64,000 nucleotides of DNA, from positions 182,080 to 246,079 of the forward strand of contig VZSF01006850.1 in the NCBI GenBank assembly GCA_013398295.1. The letters run 5' to 3'. The first letter of the stretch is position 1. Each line of letters opens with the position of its first letter. Shown one piece after another: positions 36,501-44,600 of the stretch. The stretch is from Chionis minor. Lineage: Eukaryota > Chordata > Aves > Charadriiformes > Chionididae. The position numbers and the translations under genes are program-made. The notes under the pieces are model-generated. The model saw only the letters and a program-made list of their open reading frames with translations, searched no databases and had not been told where the DNA came from.

Positions 36501-39198
36501 CTATTTGCTGCTTTTCCTCGTTCCCCTCTGAGCTCTTTCTCCCCTCCTTGCAGGGACATTGAACGTGTTGATCAAATCTGGTGAGCATTTACAACAGCCT
36601 CTGTCTGTTGTCTGTCTGCGTTTTCTTGGTAACTTCTCCGGACTAACTCGGGCTGTTCCCCTTTTTGTTTTTCACTTGCCTAGCAATCACCAGGAGTAAG
36701 CGGTGGGCGGTGAGCGCGGTCTCCTGGGTGTTTAGATCCATACAAACGGGCCTCTCCCTTTGCAGAAAAGCATTTAGGACTTGGCCTTTGGTAGCTTAAA
36801 CCGGGATGTGATCACACTAACGCTCACCGTCAGTTAAGTTGTGTGTTTGAGTAACAGAGAATGCTTCACTTCCGAGGAGAGACTGCCCTTCAAGTTCAGC
36901 GACCCGCATTTGGTTTTTTCTTTGCCCTTTTTTCCTTATTTTTGGGAGAGCTTCACACGTTACCAAACAATTCTAGTATCGGCGTGCAGTGTGTCAACAG
37001 TAAAATGCCGCTTTTTTTAGGAGGGCTGAAAATACGGTGGCAGTAACAGGTAACGCAAAGCCAGTGGAGGGTTAGTATCCAAAAAAACCCAGATAAACAT
37101 CCGTGCCTGAGCAAGCAGAGGAGGTATCGGTAGCATGAGTTTGTCACCCTTCCTTAAAGGAGGGAGATGGCTTTTCCAGCATGTTTTTTTAACGCTTCCT
37201 TTTAATCTCCCAAGCGAAGCAGAGGACCACCAGGATAGAAAGAACGAGTCGTTCGGAGCTTTCAGAAGCTCTGGGGAGAACAGTTACAGAACACTGGTAT
37301 CCATCACAGAACGATAAAACAACCAAACACCCCAGGCATATGTTAGGAAGCTGGTGAGCTACAACAAACAGATACTTGTTTTAATCCCTCTAGTTCTTTT
37401 TTTTGACCTCGCCCGTCAACAGCGAGTTTCTGCTGGATAACGGCTCTTTGAGCAGCAGAGAGGGGAGGGTTGGAATTGCTTTTCTGCGGGGTGTTTGTGT
37501 AACACCTCACGGGACTGTTCTCGCTCCTGCTGGTTTTTCTAATAGCAATTTCTAACAGGGTCCTTAGGAAGACCTCCGAACCGCTGCAGAAAGGCCGGTC
37601 GTTGTCAGCCTCCTGGTGCTAGGGTTACCGCTTTGAGACCAGGAGCCGTGGTGCGGAGCTGGGAAAATTAGCCCATCGAAGCGAGAAATGGGATTTCTCT
37701 GCTGACTCTTTCCCCATCAGTGACCAGCATCTGGAAATCTTGTCTCTTGGCGAGGAAGGATTAATCAAAGCTGCTGGGTGTGGGCAGAATTCTCTGTCAG
37801 CCTCTTGGCAGCAGCAAATCTTTTCTAGCGCAGAACAGTAACGGCGCAAAATCCCGATGCCGAGGAGTTAACAGAAAGGGTGTCAGGCGTGGAGGTAAAC
37901 TTGCAAATGCAGGTCCCTGGAGTGCTGTTCCAAACTCCTTACAAGAATCTCGGGGAGTTTGGAGGAGAGGGCACTGCGGTGCTCATCAGGCTAGCTTGAG
38001 CAGCAGCGGGTTTTGAGGGGGGGGCTGAGAGAAGAGAAGGTAATTATTTTCAGGATTTAAATTTTATCCCTGCCTCCCCGTGAGGTGCATGTGCCAGCGT
38101 GCCTCCACCGGCTGACACCTGACAAGAATGCCTATGAGACTGCTCGCCCTGCTGCAGCGTGACTGCCGTTTCCGAGCATGAAATACCTGGCTGCCCCCAA
38201 ATCTCCTGGCTTTGCATGATCCCTGTTGACTCCGTTTACTTTATGCAGAAGTGTGGGACTGCTGGGAACACCGCAGAAGGGACTGCGCTGTTGGGGCAAT
38301 GGGAGGATTGCATCAACAGAAACTGGTTTTAATTTTTTTTTTTTTATTATTTCATCTGTCCCATGCTTAACCTTTCACAGCAGAAAGGAACAGAAGAAAA
38401 TGTCTCTGTGCTGGTGCTTACCAGCACACGCGTGTAGAAGAGTAAAGGAGCAGAGACTCTTGCCTCCTGCCGGGACCGCAGCATCCAGTCTGTAGCGCAA
38501 GGCTGGATCAGCGATGTGAGCAGAGGCTGGAACACCACATTGCCCACATCACTGCAGAGGAAGGCCCCTTGTTTGCCCTCCCGAAGCCCCCGCCTATTTT
38601 AGCCATGTGCCCCCAGCGTGGTGGTGACCGCGCTCGCTGTGCCCAAGCTCCTCGGCAGGATGTGGGAGAGTGCTCGCCCCGCTGTCACGGCGGGGGATGT
38701 TCCCTGCAGCGTGAGACAAGGCGGTGTCGCACAGAAGAGCCGTGGCTGTAGAGGCGTGTAACGAGCTGTAGTTCTGTACTGTAGTTTGCTTTGCGCTCCC
38801 TTCTGGTGGCCGTTGCCTACAGTGCTGCTTCGGCCGGAGGAGCGTGTAGCGCAGGGTGCAGACACTGGAGGGTTGTCTCTGCAGGCGTCCTGCTGCTGGG
38901 GGAGGAACGACTGCCGTCCCCGGCGCTGACCCCCTCACAATGCTGTGAGCAGGATAATAATAAAACTCGGGTAACTTTGTCAAACTAATCTTTTCTTTTC
39001 CATTTCTCCTCTCTTCCTGACGCAAGGAATTGCGGAAACGTGTTCTGCTCCAGTTGCTGTAACCAGAAGGTGCCCGTTCCCAGTCAGCAGCTCTTTGAAC
39101 CCAGCAGAGTCTGCAAATCGTGCTACAGCAGCTTGCACCCAAGCGGTTCCAGCCTTGATCTCGAACTGGAGAAGCCCATCACTGCCACGTCGAATTAA
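3495..39198 (+). CDS. MTMR3: MTMR3, myotubularin-related phosphoinositide 3-phosphatase with FYVE domain (5'-partial gene, 16 coding exons)
   Basis: Exons: 3495-3577, 5953-6119, 9737-9833, 12040-12153, 19668-19873, 20103-20234, 22244-22355, 24070-24265, 25899-26084, 27377-27547, 29604-29749, 30425-31829, 34248-34358, 34896-34984, 36554-36580, 39027-39198. All introns are GT..AG and all phases agree, giving 1,137 codons plus TAA. The order is the end of PH-GRAM, the myotubularin phosphatase core with CSDGWDR, a long acidic/Ser-rich linker, a coiled coil and a C-terminal FYVE finger. The active-site Cys is window residue 343; adding the roughly 70 missing residues gives 413, the known catalytic position of human MTMR3. 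The family removes the 3-phosphate from PI3P and PI(3,5)P2 on endosomal and autophagic membranes. MTMR4 is the closest paralogue, but the linker and the C-terminus match MTMR3 as I remember it. The first exon(s), holding the start codon, lie before base 1. Confidence 0.96.
5953..6119 (+). CDS. MTMR3: MTMR3 coding exon: end of PH-GRAM
   Basis: This exon follows GGGACAG and ends CCAG|GTACGT. It encodes residues 28-84, with [19 protein letters not shown] and [13 protein letters not shown]. It forms the C-terminal helix of PH-GRAM and the linker into the phosphatase. It joins AG|G at its 5' end (Arg) and leaves one base for the Gly that opens the next exon. Confidence 0.95.
6120..9736 (+). other. 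MTMR3: MTMR3 intron, no recognisable element
   Basis: A 3.6-kb intron between the PH-GRAM and phosphatase exons. It holds T-rich and A/T-rich sequence, including a run of T at about 7836. I see no repeat family, RNA gene or extra exon. Confidence 0.7.
9737..9833 (+). CDS. MTMR3: MTMR3 coding exon: start of myotubularin phosphatase region
   Basis: This exon follows ACCCAG and ends TACAA|GTAAGT. It encodes residues 84-116, with [12 protein letters not shown] and [13 protein letters not shown], a well conserved start of the myotubularin domain. It enters with two bases completing Gly and leaves AA of the final Lys codon for the next exon. Confidence 0.95.
10937..11618 (+). mobile_element. CR1 LINE, 5'-truncated, sense orientation
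   Basis: It starts at CCTGGCAGAAAAGGATC and ends GATTCTACGATT. It retains the C-terminal end of the reverse-transcriptase ORF (motifs [15 protein letters not shown] and [16 protein letters not shown]), followed by the 3'UTR. It lies in the MTMR3 intron 9834-12039. It is almost identical, over about 470 bp, to the copy at 16909. Confidence 0.93.
12040..12153 (+). CDS. MTMR3: MTMR3 coding exon: phosphatase domain N-terminal part
   Basis: This exon follows CTTGCAG and ends TACAG|GTGAGG. It encodes residues 116-154, with [17 protein letters not shown] and [13 protein letters not shown]. The SYP and P-W-I/V residues are myotubularin family signatures. Confidence 0.95.
12741..12800. repeat. AT-rich direct repeat with inverted core
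   Basis: The 19-bp unit ACATATATATTGGTATATA occurs at 12741-12759 and 12782-12800, 41 bp apart. Between them the reversed core (TATATAGACCAATAT) gives an inverted repeat around ATTGGT/ACCAAT. This may be a small AT-rich hairpin; no family was recognised. Confidence 0.75.
13331..13435. repeat. AT-rich degenerate tandem repeat
   Basis: GCTTCTTTATATTATAT occurs at 13331-13347 and again at 13409-13425, a 78-bp period. Between the copies are variants of TTTATCTTATAT. It is a low-complexity intronic satellite. Confidence 0.7.
15139..15367 (+). mobile_element. CR1 LINE 3' fragment, sense orientation
   Basis: Only the 3' portion is present, from GGTTAGGTTGGAGATTAGG to GATTCTGTGATTCTATGG with two copies of the terminal octamer. 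It lies in the MTMR3 intron 12154-19667. The left boundary is uncertain because the sequence just before it does not match the other copies. Confidence 0.88.
16909..17585 (+). mobile_element. CR1 LINE, 5'-truncated, sense orientation
   Basis: It has the same start (CTGCCTGGCAGAAAAGG) and the same ORF remnant as the copy at 10937, and ends GATTCTATGAT. It lies in the MTMR3 intron 12154-19667. A short deletion after GGAAAAACTT distinguishes its 3' half. Confidence 0.93.
19668..19873 (+). CDS. MTMR3: MTMR3 coding exon: RC-QPEV-W-GW phosphatase segment
   Basis: This exon follows TTTTCAG and ends TTTG|GTAAGT. It encodes residues 154-223. The myotubularin signature [18 protein letters not shown] is followed by a polar, Asn/Ser-rich surface loop and by GGDLSDVEF. 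It lies beyond a 7.5-kb intron that holds two CR1 copies. Confidence 0.95.
20103..20234 (+). CDS. MTMR3: MTMR3 coding exon: phosphatase core (LILDARSY)
   Basis: This exon follows TTCCCCAG and ends CCCAG|GTGAGC. It encodes residues 223-267. [19 protein letters not shown] is the myotubularin equivalent of the phosphatase P-loop-proximal strand, and it is followed by KGGGCECP. Confidence 0.95.
22244..22355 (+). CDS. MTMR3: MTMR3 coding exon: phosphatase core (NIHSIRKSF)
   Basis: This exon follows CCCTACAG and ends GGAAA|GTAAGT. It encodes residues 267-304, with [20 protein letters not shown]. The NIH-IR motif is conserved in myotubularins. Its intron to the catalytic exon holds an antisense CR1. 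Confidence 0.95.
23142..23718 (-). mobile_element. CR1 LINE, 5'-truncated, antisense to MTMR3
   Basis: It begins with the reversed 3' end (CATAGAATCACCGAATCACC) and extends to GCTGGCCACACTATTTCT, which is inside the reverse-transcriptase ORF remnant. It lies in the intron between the NIHSIR exon and the catalytic exon of MTMR3 (22356-24069). Confidence 0.92.
24070..24265 (+). CDS. MTMR3: MTMR3 catalytic exon, CX5R active site
   Basis: This exon follows TCCTCTAG and ends ACAGAG|GTTTGT. It encodes residues 304-369. The active-site loop HCSDGWDRT is present intact: the nucleophile Cys codon is at 24185-24187 and the Arg is six residues later. The intact CX5R says this is an active phosphatase, not one of the dead myotubularin paralogues. 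[16 protein letters not shown] follows. Confidence 0.97.
25899..26084 (+). CDS. MTMR3: MTMR3 coding exon: phosphatase core ([12 protein letters not shown])
   Basis: This exon follows TTCTGCAG and ends TTCCTT|GTGAGT. It encodes residues 370-431, with the family-wide strings [16 protein letters not shown] and [19 protein letters not shown]. It is exactly 62 codons in phase 0. Confidence 0.96.
27377..27547 (+). CDS. MTMR3: MTMR3 coding exon: end of catalytic domain
   Basis: This exon follows CTGTGCAG and ends GAATCT|GTACGT. It encodes residues 432-488, with [19 protein letters not shown] and [10 protein letters not shown], which are conserved myotubularin C-lobe motifs. It is 57 codons in phase 0. 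Confidence 0.96.
29604..29749 (+). CDS. MTMR3: MTMR3 coding exon: phosphatase/linker boundary
   Basis: This exon follows CCTCCCAG and ends GGCAG|GTGAGC. It encodes residues 489-537. [19 protein letters not shown] ends the myotubularin domain, and a Pro/Ser-rich stretch opens the disordered linker. Confidence 0.95.
30324..30385. repeat. G15 and A20 homopolymers before MTMR3 large exon
   Basis: A run of 15 G is followed after 27 bases by 20 A, about 40 bp upstream of the acceptor of the 1.4-kb exon. Such runs are length-variable and error-prone in assemblies. Confidence 0.9.
30425..31829 (+). CDS. MTMR3: MTMR3 large exon: disordered linker and coiled coil
   Basis: This exon follows CTTTGTAG and ends GAAGTG|GTAAGT, 1,405 nt with no stop in frame. 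It encodes residues 537-1005. It opens with [16 protein letters not shown] and [19 protein letters not shown] long acidic, Ser/Glu-rich, poorly structured stretch follows. From about residue 955 to 989 there is a heptad-like coiled coil ([19 protein letters not shown]), used in this family for dimerisation. A G15 and an A20 tract lie just upstream of the acceptor. The frame stays open for a further 46 codons into the next intron. Confidence 0.96.
34248..34358 (+). CDS. MTMR3: MTMR3 cassette exon (37 codons) before the FYVE finger
   Basis: This exon follows GCCAACAG and ends ACAGAG|GTACAG. It is 111 nt in phase 0 on both sides, so skipping keeps the frame. It encodes residues 1006-1042, with [18 protein letters not shown] and [15 protein letters not shown] recall human MTMR3 isoforms that lack a segment of this size and place; skipping in this bird is inferred. 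Confidence 0.93.
34896..34984 (+). CDS. MTMR3: MTMR3 coding exon: first half of FYVE finger
   Basis: This exon follows CTCCCAG and ends TGCAG|GTAACC. It encodes residues 1043-1072. [19 protein letters not shown] supplies the FYVE entry and the first Cys pair, and RKHHCR is the basic PI3P-binding patch with a zinc ligand. Confidence 0.96.
35331..35347. repeat. (AAT)n microsatellite
   Basis: About five and a half AAT units, in the intron between the two FYVE half exons of MTMR3. Confidence 0.85.
36554..36580 (+). CDS. MTMR3: MTMR3 27-nt microexon inside the FYVE finger
   Basis: It is flanked by CTCCTTGCAG and CTG|GTGAGC. Its phase (1 + 8 codons + 2) fits between the two FYVE exons and inserts nine residues, DIERVDQIW, directly after the HHCR patch. 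Skipping it also keeps the frame (R joined to NCGN). I recall a similar nine-residue insert in a human MTMR3 isoform. Inclusion in this bird is inferred from splice sites and frame. Confidence 0.82.
39027..39198 (+). CDS. MTMR3: MTMR3 terminal coding exon: second half of FYVE finger and C-terminus
   Basis: This exon follows GACGCAAG. It encodes residues 1081-1137 and TAA at 39196-39198. [18 protein letters not shown] and [12 protein letters not shown] give the remaining zinc ligands of the FYVE finger. The tail ends in ITATSN. The acceptor has a weak pyrimidine tract interrupted by GACGCA, which might make it responsive to regulation. Confidence 0.95.
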
Positions 39199-39440
39199 CT
39201 TCCCAGCCTCGCAGCAAGCGGGGGAGCAGCCGCGCGCCGACTCTTCCCCCATCCCCTCAAGACGCGCAGATTCTCAGAGGGCTGAGGCTGGGAGGAGGCG
39301 GGAGCCGTGCACTTTGGAGGTCGGGGCATGGAACACTGCTCGGCAGGACGGAGCTCGAGGACGTACCGCTGGATTGTGGGATTCTCCTTTTCCAGCTCTT
39401 CCCCCCTTTCCTTTCTGTCCTATCTGTGCGTATGTGTCTA

Positions 39441-39482
39441 TGCGCGTGCGTGTGTGTGTGTATATATAATAATATATATATG
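39441..39482. repeat. TG/TA microsatellite in the MTMR3 3'UTR
   Basis: A GCGTGCGTGTGTGTGTG run passes into TATATA and TAATATATATAT. It lies 240 bp after the stop codon, so it would be present in mature mRNA. Confidence 0.9.
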
Positions 39483-41589
39483 TTCGTTTGTTTGCTGGAA
39501 GATTGTGGAAGTGGGAAGGGAGCTGGCGCCAGAACCAGATTTCCCATTCGTGTTTCACTGTCCCACTGCTGAACTGTTGCAGACGGACGATTTGGTGGAG
39601 GACAGGAGAAGAGGGAAGTCGGTCCAGCCAGTGTGCAAAGCAACGTGAATACCTGTAGCGTCAGTGCTAGTGCTTTCAATCACTCCTCTTACTTCCCAAC
39701 AAGAAACTGCTGTTTGGGAACCTGTTGCTGCTAGAAGAAATGGGAATCTCTTTCCCAAGAGAGCACTCTCCCTCTCTGTTCTTAGAGTGGGCTTAGTTAT
39801 CCTCGCTGTGGGAAGGGAGAATCGGTCACGGCTTTCCGTTCTCAGTGGCGCTGTACTTGCACACACAATCGCTGTGTTTTGTTGCCGTCGGCCCCGCGCT
39901 GTGGCTCCGAGCGGCAACACCCGGACAACGCTGGCTAAGGGAAGTGGGCGCTTGTTTGCGGGAGGTGAGAAAGGGGATCGAACAGGCTGCCAAGCCGAGG
40001 TGGGTTTTACACTGGTGCCTCTCCAAAGTTGCGGAAATGCAATTCATTGTTTAAAAGCGAGTGGGGAAATTAGAAGACCTTCAACTTCTGGCCTTGCCCC
40101 ATCCGTGGGATGGTGTACTCGATGCGGAGCTACTTTTGGAGCAGTGCACTTGTGGTGGTGGTGGTTCACACAAACAGGCCATCGTGCTGGTGTTCAGACT
40201 GGCACTTTCCTGAGACTGTCCAAACCAACGGAAGAGTGGCCGCGAGACGCTGGTGGTTTTGCTGGGCTTGGTCTGCGAGGAGTGCGCTGGTGCTTGTAGT
40301 ACTCCCGGGTTGTCTCCTCCTTTTTCAGTCTGTATTCAATATACGCCAGATAGGAAAAAACCTGCCTGAGAATTTTATAAAGACCTACAATACATCCTGG
40401 ATTCCCCTTCTTCCTTCTGTCCCAACCTGAGTCGCTTTTAAGGTCACCTCATTAAAGTTTGAATCTCTTGAATGTATGTTTTGAAATGAGTGTTAGGTAC
40501 TCATCCCCTTTTCCTTCCGGTAGAGCCTGCGTAGTGCAGTTTGGCAAGGAAGAAACGTAGATCCTGCTTCACCCTGTGTTGCTGAGACAAAGTTACAGCT
40601 TCTCTTGTGATATTCTCAAGAACAAAAAATCCTGCTGGAGTATTTGAGGGTTTGAAATACAAAAGCTCAAAATCTAAAGCTGAGATGTAAGAAACCTTGG
40701 GAAAGGAGTGCTTCCCTTCCCTGGAATGTCAGAATCACGTAATCCAAAGCGAGTATCACACAGAGAAAACCATCTCAGAATATCTGTTAGGTCTGATGAG
40801 GGGGAAAAGAAATGTCAAGGTATTTTATTTTTGACTTGGAACTTCCCACTCCCTTTGCAAGGACCGTTACGCTGCTGCGGCGTAAGCTGAAGATTCATGA
40901 GACAAAAATGAAAGTCTGGGAGGCTGGTTTAGCAGAGCAGCCCGTGTCCTTACCGGAATTGGGGCTGATAACGGAGCATCTTGGGATCTCCCTTGTGTTC
41001 GGGTTTTGAAATGTTTTTTTCAAACCATCGGGAGGGAGAAGCGAAGAAAAACTGGGTTCTCCCGTCGCCTTGTATCTGGAAGTATTTGTTCCTAAACCAG
41101 TGCAGTGAATATCTGGAATAGAACTGTAGGCTTTGCTGCTCCGTGTACGGCAGAGACGGCCGGAGCAGGAAAAGGAGGATACGCGGCTCCCGTCTCTGGC
41201 TCTCCCAGGGAGGGGGGCGAGTGGAGGTTTGATATGGAGGACACGGGGTAGTTCTGCACACTAACATTGTGTGGGTTTGTGGTGCAAATAGACAGTCAAA
41301 AATAAGTCTAAGATTCTGCAGTTCCTAATGACAGGTGCCAAGAGGTTATGATACGGGTTTTTGGGGTCTGTGATGTACAGTGTGAATAAATGCTTGCAGC
41401 TCTTAGTCTTTTTTTGATCGACGAAGCACTTTTTTTATTAATATTATTTTTCTTTGTATGTAAAGGAGGAACCAGTATCTCTCCATAGCTGTATATATAA
41501 CCCTTCTCTCCTAAAGAGAGTAAAGTGCTCCTATATTTTTCATTTTTGTCAAAGCGAGAAGTAAATACTTTAGAATTGTTAAATATATA

Positions 41590-41605
41590 AATAAAAGTGA
41601 ATAAA
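41590..41605 (+). terminator. Probable MTMR3 polyadenylation signals (two AATAAA)
   Basis: Two canonical hexamers lie ten bases apart and are followed by T-rich sequence from about 41643, as expected downstream of a cleavage site. An additional AATAAA is at 42591-42596, after a long intervening region; it could be a distal site. Confidence 0.5.
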
Positions 41606-41625
41606 GTTTAGACTTTTGCATGGGA

Positions 41626-44600
41626 GCATTTGCTAATACACTTTCTAATTTTTTTATTTTTCCTCCCTGCCCTTCGTAGGGGATTTCTTTGAGGTTCAGT
41701 AGAAACACCAAGGCCTTTGTCAAGGGAGGCTGCAGCGGGCAGCCGCCTCCTGCTTTCTTTTCCACTGTGTGTCTTTGCAAGGAATGACAAAACTGTTGCT
41801 CCTAAACTTGGAAGAAAACCAATTAAGCTCGGTTTTCCTGGTGTGAGAGTCCAAGGGAGGGGGGAAGAAAGACACAACCCGCCTGCAGCACCAGGTCCTG
41901 TCAGTACAATCGGCCGGGCTTTCCGAGGGTGGAGAACTCCGCGAGAGTCTCCTCCCCCTCGGTACCTCGTTTCCCTTTTTCCCCTTAAGCGCCCATCAGA
42001 TTTCAAAGCGTTGATGCCATGGCGTTAGCCCGAATGGAGGAGCAGCCCAGGTTGCCGGGGAATTCTCCCTGCTTTCAGTGACCGTTGGAAAAGGAAGCGC
42101 CATGTCTCCCTTCCCCTGCAGCCAGCAAGCGCTGGCACTCGCCGCGGCGGCGGGGAGAAGAGAGAAGAGGAGAGCTCGGTTCTCATTTGCACACTTTCTG
42201 CCTTATTCTGAATGCTGGATGGTGGAGCCGTGGCTCTTTGGGAACAAACCAAACTCGCTCAGGTTTAATCTCTTTTAATCTTTTCCCAAGAAGGTGGAAA
42301 ACTCAACTGCTGTTTGTCCTGCAAAAGTCTCCTCCTGCGCAAGGGTCCGATGATTCTCATTTTCCTCGGACTGCTTGCTCGTTTCAGCCGCTCGGCTGCG
42401 TGCACTCCTGTCCCTTTGGCTCCTGCTCCTCTTTTCTTACATATTTGAAGTTGAGAGAGAGGATTTGCCCTGAATTCTCAGGGGGCCGAAGAGCTCCTCG
42501 AGCAACCATGAGTTATTTTGGGACAGGCCTGTTGTAATCACACGACGATGTGCACGGTTGCTTTACAATCTCATGGTATTTATTTAATCAAATAAAACTG
42601 CAGGTTCTGGGCAGAGCTGTGATTGCAGCTGGGGGTAGTATTTACAGCTTCGAGAATGAAAAAGAAAAGCGTGTATAATGTTTGGCGCTATTAAGGACAT
42701 GCAAAGGAACAGCAGGTTTTTCAATTCCACACCAGAATTGGATTTTATAGAATTCCTTTCATCCTTGAGTTACTTCGAAGTGCTTTTCAGTAACTCGTTA
42801 TGCTGCAGGTGTTACATGTGCTCCCAGCCCTGCGCGCCGCACGGCTGAGCGAAACCGCACTGCGCACTCTCCTGTTGGTGGAGGCCATCAGAGTCATTTT
42901 TAACTCCCGTTTAGCGCGAAGCCATTAACTCTGCAGAAGGGCTTCGTGTCGTCGCCGGCCCGCCAGCTCTGCTGGGAGCAGCCCGCAGCTGACGTCGCGT
43001 AGCAGGTCATTTCCCGGTGATCAGTTCTTCCTAACGAATGTCCTGTCCTCTTTTGTTGCAGCTCTCGAATAGCGCGAGAGCCCCGCAGGAGAGTGGTGCT
43101 GCTCTCACAGTACGTGGCTGTAGCGCTGTCGCTCGTGCCCTAAAACAATCTCCTTGGGCAGAGGTGACTTTGCCTGGCTTACCTGCAGCCACGCCAGTAA
43201 CGTTAGTGACGGAGGAACAAGGCAGTTGGTGAGAACTGAAGGCCCCTCTTGTCCCCAGGTAGGACGGCAGCGAGCACGACCTCTCCTCGCCGCCGCAGGA
43301 GTCGCTCAGCAGCAGTTGGTCGATGACAGCTTATTTGTGCGGGTGAGGTAGGGTGGGGGTGGCGTGGGGGGTGGGAAACCAAAGGCTCCGCGGCGCTGCA
43401 GTGGGAGGCAGCATGGGGAGCCACGGCACTACCGCGGGACGTTCTCGGCCTGTACGAGGCCGCAAAGGGCAAGGAAAGCCCCGTGCAGGAGAGCTGGGCA
43501 GGTTCAGAGCTCCCGTAACAGACAGGGGGGTGCAGGTGTGTTACGATTATTCTGTAATTGTCCTTCTAATTGCGCAGCGTGAGGTTTGGAGAAAGCCGTG
43601 TCCAGGGTTGGTCAGCAGACGGTGTTTCACTGGGCTGTGCTGGGCAAAGGGCAGCACTCGCAGCTTTGCTCAGGTGTGGGACGCGGGTCAGGTGTGAGGT
43701 AGAGCCGCCCTCGCCTGGGTTCCATCACTGGCAGCCCTCGGAACCGGCTCACGAGTTCCATGGAATTAACCTTTCTCGATTAAAAAAGCAAAAGTGGCAA
43801 TTTAGGGTCTTTCGAGGCGAGTGAGGAACACAAGCGCCGCAGCCTCCGCTCGTGCTGCAGCACCCGCACAGCGGTGCCGCCTGCGCTGCCCAACCCGCCT
43901 TCGCTCCCGGTGGTTCTGGTGGTGCCACTGAAGGCAACTCCGTGCCGGCACAGCCGAAGGAGGGTGGAGGAGGCAGCCCAGGCAGTGGGGAAGTTTCTTT
44001 TTTTTTAATTTTTTTTATTTTTTTTACCAATTCAGCTCAGTTTGTTGTTCAAGGGAGAATCCACCAGCAGTAGAGCGAGGGTGCAGGAGAAACGTAACCT
44101 TTTAACGCAGCCACGTCTGTACAAGCGTCTGTCCGTCTCGCTGTCCCCAGCCCGTACAGACGTGCCAGTTCCAGGGCAGAGGAATTAAAAAAAGTCCTAT
44201 CCCTCCATTTTACCCGCATAATACAGGAATTGGAGTTTGGATTGTTGCATTTTGGGATTAAAGGTTACCATATTCTTCGGACTTTCAAATTTTTTTAAAT
44301 GCTGCTAAAGTTTTATCTTACTATTTAACAAATACGTTTTTTAAACCGATTTCCCATAGTTATGTTATTAAATGATTTTTACCTTGCAGTGGCAACAGGT
44401 GATGCATTTGATTGTACTTTTTTTTTTTTTTGGTGGAATTTGTATTAAAATAACATCTGATTCTTGATTAATTACTTCAAGAACATTTAAATGTTTTAAA
44501 ACATGCAAACCTATGAGAGCAGAGAGCTGTTTGGCAGCAGTATAAAGTGTTAGACCCTAGTGCTTATTTGTTTGTAACAGCATTTATTCTGCTGTAGCCT

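Larger units (their letters stand above)
39199..41625 (+). other. MTMR3: MTMR3 3' untranslated region
   Basis: This stretch follows the TAA and has no exon-like coding potential. It holds a TG/TA microsatellite (39441-39482), a possible early signal ATTAAA (40451-40456), AATAAA (41385-41390) and a close pair of AATAAA (41590-41595 and 41600-41605). The last pair sits in A/T-rich sequence and is the likeliest main cleavage site, around 41.62 kb. No transcript data are available, so the end is inferred. Confidence 0.6.

Noticed and set aside
42085..42537. 150-codon + strand open frame after MTMR3
   Set aside because: GC-driven frame without motifs or credible splice partners, just beyond the predicted polyadenylation site.
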